Source: Cryptomeria japonica (taxonomy: Eukaryota; Streptophyta; Pinopsida; Cupressales; Cupressaceae). From it: a DNA stretch of 22,500 nt. The notes below the pieces were generated by a model that saw only the letters and a list, made by a program, of their open reading frames with translations, had not been told where the DNA came from and did not search any database. Of the stretch, positions 1-9,423 are shown piece by piece (positions within the stretch are counted from its first letter, which is position 1; each line of letters opens with the position of its first letter). The translations under genes were made by a program, and so were the position numbers. The DNA is taken from contig NW_026729180.1 in NCBI RefSeq assembly GCF_030272615.1, forward strand, positions 5,001 through 27,500, given 5' to 3'.

Positions 1-400
1 ACATCGAAAGAGTCGCGATGCTCCGCAACCTACGTGCAAAGCGGTCGCACACCGGGTAAGGGAGTGAGAGCCCCAAACATAGCTGGGCGAGGCGCTCACT
101 CCGCTCTTTAATATCTCGTTAATACCGCCAAGGAAATGGCACAAGCACACACACACAAGCATCCTCGGAAGAGGACAGTTCGAGTGACAGGTCAAATCCA
201 AGAGTTCCGAAGACTACCTCCAGGAACAATCGGGAACAAGACCGATTACAAGTCGTCGAGTCTGTTACTGGGCGAACACGAGATGCGCACAGGAAATCGA
301 TCAGCCCTCACAATGGCCCAAGGCCAGAGATCGGACTGCTACGATTTACCCCAACAATCATCGTGCCACTCTTCGCAGAGAGGTGATAGACGCCAACGAG
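1..400. other. Unassigned sequence at the left edge, possibly 5' ETS
   Basis: This is mostly non-repetitive sequence with a short (CA)n tract near 145-156. I see no rRNA, tRNA or protein gene signature. If the Pol I reading of the promoters at 5.4-9.6 kb is right, this stretch lies in the 5' external transcribed spacer of an rRNA unit on the minus strand, with 18S further left. That placement is inference only. Confidence 0.3.
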
Positions 401-1126
401 CCCGCGCATAGCAATCGAGGTGTAAAAAGGGCGTTGAAGGCAGGAAGCCTGGACGAAAGAGGCTACGAGGTCACCTCGAAGCGGTCTAAGAATCGGGCGC
501 ACTTGGGGCGACTACCAGTGCCAACCCCTTATCCCGCGGTGCGTCCGACACACAGAAATTTCCAAGGCGGCCAAGGAGCCTCCCCGCATAGCAATCGGGG
601 TGTGAGGTTACGGATGCAGCATTGATAGCAATCGAGGTGTGAGGCGAAGGATGCAGAAGTGAGAGCCGAGGGATGTAGCAGAGATAGCAATCGGGGTGTG
701 TGATGCAGAAGAGATAGCAATCGAGGTGTGCGGTGGGAAGGGCCCAGCAGCCAGAATGCATGAAGCGACGGATGAAGCAGTGATGACAACCGGGCTGTGA
801 GGAGAGGAGGGATGCAGCCAAGAAAGCAATCAGGGCTCGAGGCAAGGGATGCATCAAGGATAGCAATCATGTTGTGAGGCGAGATTCCAAAGGCTAAACG
901 TGAGAGGCTGCAGGGTCGACTCAGAGAGGTCTATGCATGTGAGAGGCTGAAAGCAAGGTCGACTCGGAGCGGTCTATGCATCGGGCGCGCTTGGGGCGAC
1001 TACCAGTGCCAACCCCTTATCCCGCGACGCGTCCGACAAAGAGAACGTTCCAAGGCGGCAGAGGAGGTTACCAGCCGAAGGATGCAGTAGCAATAACAGG
1101 TATAGTTCCGCGGCGGCCGAGAAGAC
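401..1126. repeat. Degenerate short tandem repeats, eroded edge of the 188-bp array
   Basis: The phrase AGCAATCGRGGTGTGAGG recurs at irregular 30-60 bp steps (near 410, 590, 628, 685, 715, 787, 825 and 862), with GGATGCAG words between copies. Phrases of the neighbouring 188-bp unit, such as CTTGGGGCGACTACCAGTG, occur at 502 and 990. The region looks like an old, shuffled edge of that array. The open frames here are stop-poor repeats, not genes. Confidence 0.75.
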
Positions 1127-4100
1127 TCACCGCATAGGAATCGGGATGCGAGGCGAGGGATGCGGCGGGAAGGCCCCGACGGCTAAACGGAAGAGGCTGC
1201 AGGGCCGCCTCGGAATGGTCCAAGCATCGGATGCGATTGGGACGACTACCAGTGCCAACCCCTTATCCCGCGATGCGTCCGATACACAGATAGTTCCAAG
1301 GCGGCCGAGGAGCCTCACCGCATATCAATCGGGGTGCGAGGCGAGGGATGGGGCGGGAAGGCCCCAACGGCTAGACGGAAGAGGCTTCAGGGCCACCTCG
1401 GAATGGTCCAAGCATCGGACGCGCTTGGGGCGACTGCCAGTGCCAACCCCTTATCCCGCGATGCGTCCGATACACAGATGGTTCCAAGGCGGCCGAGGAG
1501 CCTCACCGCATAGCAATCGGGGGTGCGAGGCGAGGGATGGGGCGGGAAGGCCCCAACGGCTAGACGGAAGAGGCTTCAGGGCCGCCTAGGAATGGTCCAA
1601 GCATCGGACACGCTTGGGGCGACTACCAGTGACAGCCCCCTATCCCGCGATGCGTCCGATACGAAGATGGTTCCAAGGCGGCCGAGGAGCCTCACCGCAT
1701 AGCAATCGGGGTGCGAGGTGGGGGATGCGGCGAGATGGCCCCAACGGCTAGACGGAAGAGGCCACAGGGCCGCGTCGGAATAGTCCAAGCATCGGACGCG
1801 CTTGGGGCGACTACCAGTGACAACCCCTTATCCCGCGATGCGTCCGATACGAAGATAGTTCCAAGGCGGCCGAGGAGCCTCACCGCATAGCAATCGGGGT
1901 GCGAGGTGGGGGATGCGGCGAGATGGCCCCAACGGCTAGACGGAAGAGGCTGCAGGGCCGCCTCGGAATAGTCCAAGCATCGGACGCGCTTGGGGCCACT
2001 ACCAGTGACAACCCCTTATCCCGCGATGCGTCCGATACGAAGATAGTTCCAAGGCGGCCGAAGAGCCTCACCGCATAGCAATCGGGGTGCGAGGTGGGGG
2101 ATGCGGCGAGATGGCCCCAACGGCTAGACGGAAGAGGCCACAGGGCCGCCTCGGAATAGTCCAAGCATCGGACGCGCTTGGGGCGACTACCAGTGACAAC
2201 CCCTTATCCCGCGATGCGTCCGATACGAAGATAGTTCCCAGGCGGCCGAGGAGCCTCACCGCATAGCAATCGGGGTGCGAGGCGAGGGATGCGGCGAGAT
2301 GGCCCCAAAGGCTAGACGGAAGAGGCTGCAGGGCTGCCTCGGAATAGTCCAAGCATCGGACGCGCTTGGGGCGACTACCACTGCCAACCCCTTATCCCGC
2401 GATGCGTCCGATACACAGATAGTTCCGAGGCGGCCGAGGAGGTGGGGGATGCAGCGAGATGGCCCCAACGGCTAGACGGAAGAGGCTGCAGGGCCGCCTC
2501 GGAATAGTCCAAGCATCGGACGCGCTTGGGGCGACTACCAGTGACAACCCCTTATCCCGCGATGCGTCCGATACACAGATAGTTCCGAGGCGGCCAAGGA
2601 GCCTCACCGCATAGCAATCGTGGTGCGAGGTGGGGGATGCGGCGAGATGGCCCCAACGGCTAGACGGAAGAGGCTGCAGGGCCGCCTCGGAATGGTCCAA
2701 GCATCGGATGCGCTTGGGGCGACTACCACTGCCAACCCCTTATCCCGCGATGCGTCCGATACACAGATAGTTCCAAGGCGGCCGAGGAGCCTCACAGCAT
2801 AGCAATCAGGGTGCGAGGCGAGGGATGCGGCGAGAAAGCCCCAACGGCTAGAGGGAAGAGGCTTCAGGTCCGCCTCGGAATGGTCCAAGCATCGGACGCG
2901 CTTGGGGCGACTACCAGTGACAACCCCTTATCCCGCGACGCGTCCGATACACAGATAGTTCCAAGGCGGCCGAGGAGCCTCACCGCATAGCAATCGGGGT
3001 GCGAGGCGAGGGATGCGGCGAGAAGGACCCAACGGCTACACGGAAGAGGCTTCGGGGCCGCCTCGGAATGGTCCAAGCATCGGACGCGCTTGGGGCGACT
3101 ACCAGTGACAACCCCTTATCCCGCGACGCGTCCGATACACAGATAGTTCCAAGGCGGCCGAGGAGCCTCACCGCATAGCAATCGGGGTGCGAGGCGAGGG
3201 ATGCGGCGAGAAGGACCCAACGGCTAGACGGAAGAGGCTTCGGGGCCGCCTCGGAATGGTCCAAGCATCGGACGCGCTTGGGGCGACTACCAGTGACAAC
3301 CCCTTATCCCGCGACGCGTCCGATACACAGATAGTTCCAAGGCGGCCGAGGAGCCTCACCGCATAGCAATCGGGGTGCGAGGCGAGGGATGCGGCGAGAA
3401 GGACCCAACGGCTAGACGGAAGAGGCTTCGGGTCCGCCTCGGAATGGTCCAAGCATCGGACGCGCTTGGGGCGACTACCAGTGACAACCCCTTATCCCGC
3501 GACGCGTCCGATACACAGATAGTTCCAAGGCGGCCGAGGAGCCTCACCGCATAGCAATCGGGGTGCGAGGCGAGGGATGCGGCGAGAAGGACCCAACGGC
3601 TAGACGGAAGAGGCTTCGGGTCCGCCTCGGAATGGTCCAAGCATCGGACGCGCTTGGGGCGACTACCAGTGACAACCCCTTATCCCGCGACGCGTCCGAT
3701 ACACAGATAGTTCCAAGGCGGCCGAGGAGCCTCACCGCATAGCAATCGGGGTGCGAGGCGAGGGATGCGGCGAGAAGGACCCAACGGCTAGACGGAAGAG
3801 GCTTCGGGTCCGCCTCGGAATGGTCCAAGCATCGGACGCGCTTGGGGCGACTACCAGTGACAACCCCTTATCCCGCGACGCGTCCGATACACAGATAGTT
3901 CCGAGGCGGCCGAGGAGCCTCACCGCATAGCAATCGGGGTGCGAGGCGAAGGATGCGGCGAGAAGGACCCAACGGCTAGACGGAAGAGGCTTCGGGTCCG
4001 CCTCGGAATGGTCCAAGCATCGGACGCGCTTGGGGCGACTACCAGTGACAACCCCTTATCCCGCGACGCGTCCGATACACAGATAGTTCCAAGGCGGCCG

Positions 4101-5075
4101 AGGAGCCTCACCGCATAGCAATCGGGGTGCGAGGCGAGGGATGCGGCGAGAAGGACCCAACGGCTAGACGGAAGAGGCTTCAGGGCCGCCTCGGAATGGT
4201 CCAAGCATCGAACGCGCTTGGGGCGACTACCAGTGACAACCCCTTATCCCGCGACGCGTCCGATACACAGATAGTTCCGAGGCGGCCGAGGAGCCTCACC
4301 GCATAGCAATCGGGGTGCGAGGCGAGGGATGCGGCGAGAAGGACCCAACGGCTAGACGGAAGAGGCTTCAGGGCCGCCTCGGAATGGTCCAAGCATCGGA
4401 CGCGCTTGGGGCGACTACCAGTGACAACCCCTTATCCCGCGACGCGTCCGATACACAGATAGTTCCGAGGCGGCCGAGGAGCCTCACCGCATAGCAATCG
4501 GGGTGCGAGGCGAGGGATGCGGCGAGAAGGACCCAACGGCTAGACGGAAGAGGCTTCAGGGCCGCCTCGGAATGGTCCAAGCATCGGACGCGCTTGGGGC
4601 GACTACCAATGACAACCCCTTATCCCGCGACGCGTCCGATACACAGATAGTTCCGAGGCGGCCGAGGAGCCTCACCGCATAGCAATCGGGGTGCGAGGCG
4701 AGGGATGCGGCGAGAAGGACCCAACGGCTAGACGGAAGAGGCTTCAGGGCCGCCTCGGAATGGTCCAAGCATCGGACGCGCTTGGGGCGACTACCAGTGA
4801 CAACCCCTTATCCCGCGACGCGTCCGATACACAGATAGTTCCGAGGCGGCCGAGGAGCCTCACCGCATAGCAATCGGGGTGCGAGGCGAGGGATGCGGCG
4901 AGAAGGACCCAACGGCTAGACGGAAGAGGCTTCAGGGCCGCCTCGGAATGGTCCAAGCATCGGACGCGCTTGGGGCGACTACCGTTGCCAACCCCTTATC
5001 CCGCGATGCGTCTGATACACAGATAGTTCCGAGGCGGCCGAGGAGCCTCACCGCATAGCAATCGGGTTGCGAGGC
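1127..5075. repeat. Tandem array of about 21 copies of a 188-bp unit
   Basis: Using CTTGGGGCGAC as an anchor, copies start at 1236 (variant), 1424, 1613, 1801, 1989, 2177, 2365, 2525, 2713 and then every 188 bp to 4969. One unit is 160 bp long (2365 to 2525) through a 28-bp deletion, and one step is 189 bp. Units from about 2900 rightwards are almost identical and carry GCGACGCGTCCGATACACAG. Many units to the left read GCGATGCGTCCGATACGAAG. Since 188 is not divisible by three, the repeated minus-strand frames of about 94 codons are by-products. The length is typical of plant satellites and of rDNA spacer subrepeats. If transcription runs leftwards from 5435, the array lies in the 5' ETS. Confidence 0.95.
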
Positions 5076-5314
5076 AGATTATTGGGAAGGGAACCCCCTG
5101 GGATGCGGCTCAAGCAGTGCCCAAAGGGACTGGAATGCGGAATCACATCGAGAGACCCAAATGCTATACGAGGGCTCAAATCGAATTATCGATTTGGCCA
5201 CGACATGGACGCATCGGAACGACTACCTTTGCCGAACCACTCGCAATTGCATCCATACCGAAACCAATAGACATTTCCGTTAGAGCCCTCGCATAGCATT
5301 CGGGAATCTCGCAT

Positions 5315-5402
5315 GCCCCTCTAAATCGACCAATGCTGGCGCTCAATGAAAATCCGAGCGCTACCACCGTTCGAGCGCCAGCATTGGTCGAGTTAGAGGG
5401 GC
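5315..5402 (-). repeat. Inverted repeat beside the leftmost promoter (30-bp arms, 28-bp loop)
   Basis: Arms at 5315-5344 and 5373-5402 match at 29 of 30 positions as inverted repeats. The single mismatch is near the TCTAAATCG / CGAGTTAGA part. If Pol I starts at 5435 on the minus strand, the hairpin would occupy about +34 to +121 of the pre-rRNA. Confidence 0.85.
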
Positions 5403-5426
5403 ACGGGGGAGAATGCTCCAGTCAAC

Positions 5427-5460
5427 ACCTCCCCTATATAAGTTATTTGTCCGATTCTCG
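5427..5460 (-). promoter_or_regulatory. Putative Pol I core promoter, best candidate for the 35S gene promoter
   Basis: The minus strand reads ACTTATATAGGGGAGGTG, matching the plant Pol I start consensus TATATA(A/G)GGGG. The likely +1 is the A opposite 5435 or an adjacent base. It is the last promoter in the leftward direction, and everything left of it lacks the motif. Those two facts make it the candidate gene promoter. The alternative is a Pol II TATA box (CTATATAAG) on the + strand. Confidence 0.6.
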
Positions 5461-5798
5461 CACAACCGTAGTCTGCCTCGTCGAATCAAACAACGGTCCC
5501 AGATTCCGACTTCCGTTCCGTAGAGACCCAAAAGCTAGATGGAGGCTCGCAAGAAAGAGAGTCGGCGCATAGCAATCGGGTTTCTCGAACGTTTAGGGAC
5601 CGAGCTCACTTGCGGATAGGGCAAAATCCGCCAAGCAACCCAAAAGCTAGACGGGGGCTCGAATCGAATCGCCTAGGCGGCCACAACAACGACGTGTTGG
5701 ATCGACTACCAGTGCCAAACCATTCAGCAAGACTAGTCTGTGTCGAGGCCGGATAGAGATTCTCAGAGAGCGCCCGCATAGCATTTAGGAGACCTGCC

Positions 5799-5893
5799 GC
5801 GTCCCTCACACTCGACAAATGGTGGTGCACGTTTATAAATCCGAGCGATCCCAACCCTTTCAAGCACCAACATCGGTCGAGATAGAGGGGCAC
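5799..5893 (-). repeat. Inverted repeat, module 2 (33-bp arms)
   Basis: Arms 5799-5831 and 5861-5893 pair at about 23 of 33 positions. The distance from its promoter (+33 on the minus strand) matches the module at 5315-5402. The inner stem reads TGGTGC / GCACCA here, against TGGCGC / GCGCCA there, which is a paired change that keeps the stem. Confidence 0.65.
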
Positions 5894-5916
5894 GGAGGGG
5901 GCTGCGTGAGACAACA

Positions 5917-5950
5917 CAGTCCCCTATATAAGTTATTTGTCCGATTCTCA
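5917..5950 (-). promoter_or_regulatory. Putative Pol I spacer promoter, module 2
   Basis: The minus strand reads CTTATATAGGGGACTG at 5932-5917. This is the only one of the 13 copies with GGGGACTG in place of GGGGAG(G/T). Upstream GGACAAATAA is intact. Confidence 0.55.
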
Positions 5951-6237
5951 CACATCCGAAGAATGGTCATCAAATCGGACAACAGCCCAAACTTCCGACT
6001 TCCGTCCCAGAAAGCCCAAGAGCTATCTAAAACGTTCATGGCCGGAACTCGATCGCGGCTATACCAGTCCGCCAAGCAACCCAAAAGCTAGACTGGAGCT
6101 CTAGTCGAATCACCTCTGTGGCCATTGCAAGGACGTGTTGGAGCGACTACCATTGCCGAACCATTCCGCAGGTCGAGTCCATACCAAGGCCGCATAGAGA
6201 TTCACGATGAGCTCCTGCATAGCAATCAGGAGACTTG

Positions 6238-6335
6238 CCGTGTCCATCACAATCGATAAATCCTGGTGCAAGATTTTTGCATCCGAGCGCTCCAACCAGT
6301 CGAGCACCAGCATCAATCGACATAAACGGGCACGG
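6238..6335 (-). repeat. Inverted repeat, module 3 (36-bp arms)
   Basis: Arms 6238-6273 and 6300-6335 pair at about 24 of 36 positions. The best-paired part is the inner CTGGTGC / GCACCAG block. It starts at +32 relative to the block at 6366, the same place as in the other two modules. Confidence 0.6.
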
Positions 6336-6357
6336 GGGGAGGATGCTCGAGAACACT

Positions 6358-6391
6358 ACCTCCCCTATATAAGTTATTTGTCCGATTCTCA
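6358..6391 (-). promoter_or_regulatory. Putative Pol I spacer promoter, module 3
   Basis: Minus-strand CTTATATAGGGGAGGTAG, with the same GACAAATAA upstream block as the two copies to the left (AAGTTATTT type on the + strand). Confidence 0.58.
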
Positions 6392-6499
6392 AGCAGCCGA
6401 AGTCTGGTCATCGAATCGGGTCAAAGACCACAACTTCCGACTTTACCCACAATGCAAGTCATCGAATCGAACATCGGCCCCCGAGTCGGACTCCATGCG

Positions 6500-6830
6500 T
6501 ATGTCAGGTCATCGGACCCAAATTCCGCCTTCCTGCGCATGGCGGGCCATCAATATCAACTCGGTCATCGGACCCAAACTCCGCCTTTTTGCGTATGGCA
6601 CGCCTTCAAATCGGTCATCGGACCCAAATTCCGCCTTCCTGTGCATGGCGGGCCATCAACATCAACTCGGTCATCGGACCCAAATTCCGCCTTTCTGCGC
6701 ATGGCACGCCATCAACTCGGTCATCGGACCCAAATTCCGCCTTCCTGCGCATGGCAGGTCATCGGACACAAATTCAGACCTCGCCAATATGCCTACGTAT
6801 CGAATCGGTCATCGGACCCAACTTCCGACT
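6500..6830. repeat. Short subrepeats built on GGTCATCGGACCCAAATTCCG
   Basis: The word CATCGGACCC (CATCGGACAC at 6760) starts at 6510, 6566, 6616, 6672, 6722, 6760 and 6810. The steps are 56, 50, 56, 50, 38 and 50 bp. The first four steps alternate 56 and 50 because some copies carry an extra CATCAA stretch. The same word appears twice in each 311-bp unit to the right, so this looks like a local expansion of part of that unit. Confidence 0.85.
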
Positions 6831-6902
6831 TCATCCATACTGTAGGGTCTTTGAGGTTGGCGCGGTGCGCTCAACCCAGGGAGTCGACCCATCGAAGCAT
6901 AC

Positions 6903-6936
6903 ACCTCCCCTATATAAGCTATTTGTCCGATTCCCA
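6903..6936 (-). promoter_or_regulatory. Putative Pol I spacer promoter, 311-bp unit 1
   Basis: Minus-strand CTTATATAGGGGAGGTGT. A GTCGAC palindrome lies at 6883-6888, about +24 to +29 if the start is at 6911. Confidence 0.58.
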
Positions 6937-7213
6937 CACCTGTGTAGTTTGCACCTCTGACCAGGACATCGACCCCAACTTCCGAACTCGACTGCAACGA
7001 CGGCACCAGCGCCTTGGTGCGCACCTTGCGACGCACAGTCCCAACATTCGCCTTCCTGCACATGGCAGGTCATCGGACCCAAATTCCGACCTCGCGAGTA
7101 TGCCTACATATCGAATCGGTCATCGGACCCAACTTCCGACTTCATCCATACCGTAGGGTCTTTGAGGTTGGCGCGGTGCGCTCAACCCGGGGAGTCGACC
7201 CAACGAAGCATAC

Positions 7214-7247
7214 ACCTCCCCTATATAAGCTATTTGTCCGATTCCCA
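7214..7247 (-). promoter_or_regulatory. Putative Pol I spacer promoter, 311-bp unit 2
   Basis: The box at 7222-7229 is exactly 311 bp from the previous one. GTCGAC lies at 7194-7199 with unchanged spacing. Confidence 0.58.
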
Positions 7248-7524
7248 CACCTGTGTAGTTTGCACCTCCGATCAAGACATCGACCCCAACTTCCGAACTC
7301 GCCTCCAACGACCGAACCAGCGCCTTGGTGCGCACCTTGCAACGCACAGTGCCAACATTCGCCTTCCTGCACGTGGCAGGTCATCGGACCCAAATTCCGA
7401 CCTCGCGAGTATGCCTACATATCGAATCGGTCATCGGACCCAACTTCCGACTTCATCCATACCGTAGGGTCTTTGAGGTTGGCGCGGTGCGCTCAACCCG
7501 GGGAGTCGACCCAACGAAGCATAC

Positions 7525-7558
7525 ACCTCCCCTATATAAGCTATTTGTCCGATTCCCA
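7525..7558 (-). promoter_or_regulatory. Putative Pol I spacer promoter, 311-bp unit 3
   Basis: Box at 7533-7540. The flanks match unit 2 closely. Confidence 0.58.
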
Positions 7559-7835
7559 CACCTGTGTAGCTTGCACCTCCGATCAGGACATCGACCCCAA
7601 CTTCCGAACTCGACTAAAAAGACCGCACCAGCGCCTTGGTGTGCACCTTGCAACGCACAGTGTCAACATTCGCCTTCCTGCACATGGCAGGTCATCGGAC
7701 CCAAATTCCGACCTCATGAGCATACCTACTAATCGAATCGGTCATCGGACCCAACTTCCGACTTCATCCATACCGTAGGGTCTTTGAGGTTGGCGCGGTG
7801 CGCTCAACCTGGGGAGTCGACCCATCGAAGCATAC

Positions 7836-7869
7836 ACCTCCCCTATATAAGCTATTTGTCCGATTCCGA
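7836..7869 (-). promoter_or_regulatory. Putative Pol I spacer promoter, 311-bp unit 4
   Basis: Box at 7844-7851. It is the last of the 311-bp type before the 52-bp array separates it from the 157-bp type. The + strand reads GATTCCGACACC in place of GATTCCCACACC. Confidence 0.57.
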
Positions 7870-7956
7870 CACCTGTGTAGTTTGCACCTCCGCTCAGGAC
7901 ATCGACCCCAACTTCCGAACTCGCCTGCAACGACCGAACCAGCGCCTTGGTGCGCA

Positions 7957-8606
7957 CCAAAAGTGCGCACTTTTGGAGGGCACTTTTCTGCGCTCCAAAG
8001 GTGCGCACTTTTGGAGGGCACTTTTTGGAGGGCACTTTTCTGCGCTCCAAAGGTGCGCACTTTTGGAGGGCACTTTTTGGAGGGCACTTTTCTGCGCTCC
8101 AAAGGTGCGCACTTTTGGAGGGCACTTTTTGGAGGGCACTTTTCTGCGCTCCAAAGGTGCGCACTTTTGGAGGGCACTTTTTGGAGGGCACTTTTCTGCG
8201 CTCCAAAGGTGCGCACTTTTGGAGGGCACTTTTTGGAGGGCACTTTTCTGCGCTCCAAAGGTGCGCACTTTTGGAGGGCACTTTTTGGAGGGCACTTTTC
8301 TGCGCTCCAAAGGTGCGCACTTTTGGAGGGCACTTTTTGGAGGGCACTTTTCTGCGCTCCAAAGGTGCGCACTTTTGGAGGGCACTTTTTGGAGGGCACT
8401 TTTCTGCGCTCCAAAGGTGCGCACTTTTGGAGGGCACTTTTTGGAGGGCACTTTTCTGCGCTCCAAAGGTGCGCACTTTTGGAGGGCACTTTTTGGAGGG
8501 CACTTTTCTGCGCTCCAAAGGTGCGCACTTTTGGAGGGCACTTTTGTGCACTCCAAAGGTGCGCACTTTTGGAGGGCACTTTTCCTGTGCTCCAAAGGTG
8601 CACACC
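7957..8606. repeat. 52-bp tandem array: ten identical units plus partial units
   Basis: Identical units start at 7987 and repeat every 52 bp to 8455. Shorter units of about 39 bp follow at 8507 and 8546, then a fragment to 8606. Each unit is built of ACTTTTGGAGGGC, ACTTTTTGGAGGGC and a 25-bp piece with CTGCGCTCCAAAGG. The stretch CTCCAAAGGTGC / GCACTTTTGGAG is a 24-bp palindrome with one mismatched pair, so each unit can fold. No stop codon occurs in any of six frames across most of the array, which explains the frames of 220-336 codons. Those frames overlap on both strands and are not genes. Confidence 0.97.
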
Positions 8607-8732
8607 TAGGTGAGCACCTTCGACCACACCTTGTAGCACACCAAACTCTGACTTTCGACTTCATCCGCAATGCAGGGTCTTTGAGGTTGGCGCAATGCGC
8701 ACAACCAGGGGAGTCGACCCATCAAACCCAAC

Positions 8733-8766
8733 ACCTCCCCTATATAAGCTATTTGTCTGATTCTCA
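8733..8766 (-). promoter_or_regulatory. Putative Pol I spacer promoter, 157-bp type, copy 1
   Basis: Box at 8741-8748. GTCGAC at 8713-8718 keeps the 28-bp offset seen in the 311-bp type. The block has GTCTGATTC where the left-hand copies have GTCCGATTC. Confidence 0.58.
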
Positions 8767-8889
8767 TACATGCGTAGCCTGCAGGAGCAATTAGGACATC
8801 GACCCCAACTTTCGGCTTCTAAACGAAAACAAGGTCTTTGAGGTTGGTGTAATGCGAACAACTAGGGGAGTCAACCCATCAAACCCAAC

Positions 8890-8923
8890 ACCTCCCCTAT
8901 ATAAGCTATTTGTCTGATTCTCA
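8890..8923 (-). promoter_or_regulatory. Putative Pol I spacer promoter, 157-bp type, copy 2
   Basis: Box at 8898-8905. The nearby GTCGAC has become GTCAAC here (GGAGTCAACCC), so that palindrome is not strictly kept. Confidence 0.57.
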
Positions 8924-9046
8924 TACATGTGTAGTCTACAGGAGCAATTAGGACATCGACCCCAACTTTTGACTTCTTAACGAAAACAAGGTCTTTGAGG
9001 TTGACGTAATGCGCACAACCAGGGGAGTCGACCCATCAAACCCAAC

Positions 9047-9080
9047 ACCTCCCCTATATAAGCTATTTGTCCGATTCTCA
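9047..9080 (-). promoter_or_regulatory. Putative Pol I spacer promoter, 157-bp type, copy 3
   Basis: Box at 9055-9062 with GTCCGATTC, the version typical of the left-hand copies. Confidence 0.57.
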
Positions 9081-9203
9081 TACATGTGTAGCCTGCAGGA
9101 GCCATTAGGACATTGACCCCAACTTTTGACTTCTTAACGAAAACAAGGTCTTTGAGGTTGGCGTAATGCGCACAACCAAGGGAGTTGACCCATCAAACCC
9201 AAC

Positions 9204-9237
9204 ACCTCCCCTATATAAGCTATTTGTCTGATTCTCA
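9204..9237 (-). promoter_or_regulatory. Putative Pol I spacer promoter, 157-bp type, copy 4
   Basis: Box at 9212-9219. The GTCGAC position reads GTTGAC. Confidence 0.57.
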
Positions 9238-9423
9238 TACATGTGTAGCCTGCAACAACGATTAGGACATCCACCCCAACTTCTGAATTCGTCTGCGTTG
9301 ACCGCACCAAAGGTGCACGCCTTGGTGCTCACCAAAATCCGACTTCCGACTTCTTCTGCTATGCGGGGTCTTTGAGGTTGGCGCAGTGCGCACAACCAGG
9401 GGAGTCAACCCACCGAATGCAAC

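Larger units (their letters stand above)
5076..6450 (-). repeat. Three diverged promoter-bearing modules (about 440-490 bp)
   Basis: Three related segments each contain, in + order: a CGACTACC(A/T)(G/T)TGCC phrase, a GCATAGCA phrase, an inverted repeat, and the CCCCTATATAAGTTATTTGTCC block. The blocks are 490 and 441 bp apart. CAACCCAAAAGCTAGAC recurs at about 5637 and 6077. The CGACTACC and GCATAGCA phrases are shared with the 188-bp unit, so the array and these modules probably have a common origin. They are more diverged from one another than the units of the flanking arrays, as expected for older or less homogenised sequence. Confidence 0.75.
6738..7956 (-). repeat. Array of four 311-bp promoter-bearing units
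   Basis: Units begin with CGCCTTCCTG at 6738 and 7049 and repeat every 311 bp to about 7671. TATATAAG boxes lie at 6911, 7222, 7533 and 7844. Each unit carries two CATCGGACCCAA words, GGGTCTTTGAGGTTGGCG, a GTCGAC site, the promoter block, and GCGCCTTGGTGYGCACC. The fourth unit is interrupted at that last word by the 52-bp array. The unit length is not a multiple of three, so the overlapping frames of 80-250 codons are by-products. Confidence 0.93.

Noticed and set aside
1-130. Edge of an 18S or 25S rRNA gene
   Set aside because: None of the conserved rRNA end sequences I know could be matched on either strand.
1127-5075. Series of minus-strand frames of 70-94 codons repeated along the array
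   Set aside because: The unit is 188 bp, not a multiple of three, and each frame is the same repeat read once or twice. No domain is recognised, and rRNA spacer arrays commonly give such frames.
7957-8606. CRISPR-like array
   Set aside because: The units are contiguous identical 52-mers with no variable spacers, in a plant-type nuclear sequence.
7742-8794. Frames of 220-336 codons on both strands with perfect internal repeats
   Set aside because: They come from a 52-bp unit that lacks stops in all six frames. Six overlapping frames cannot all be genes, and nothing outside the array extends them sensibly.
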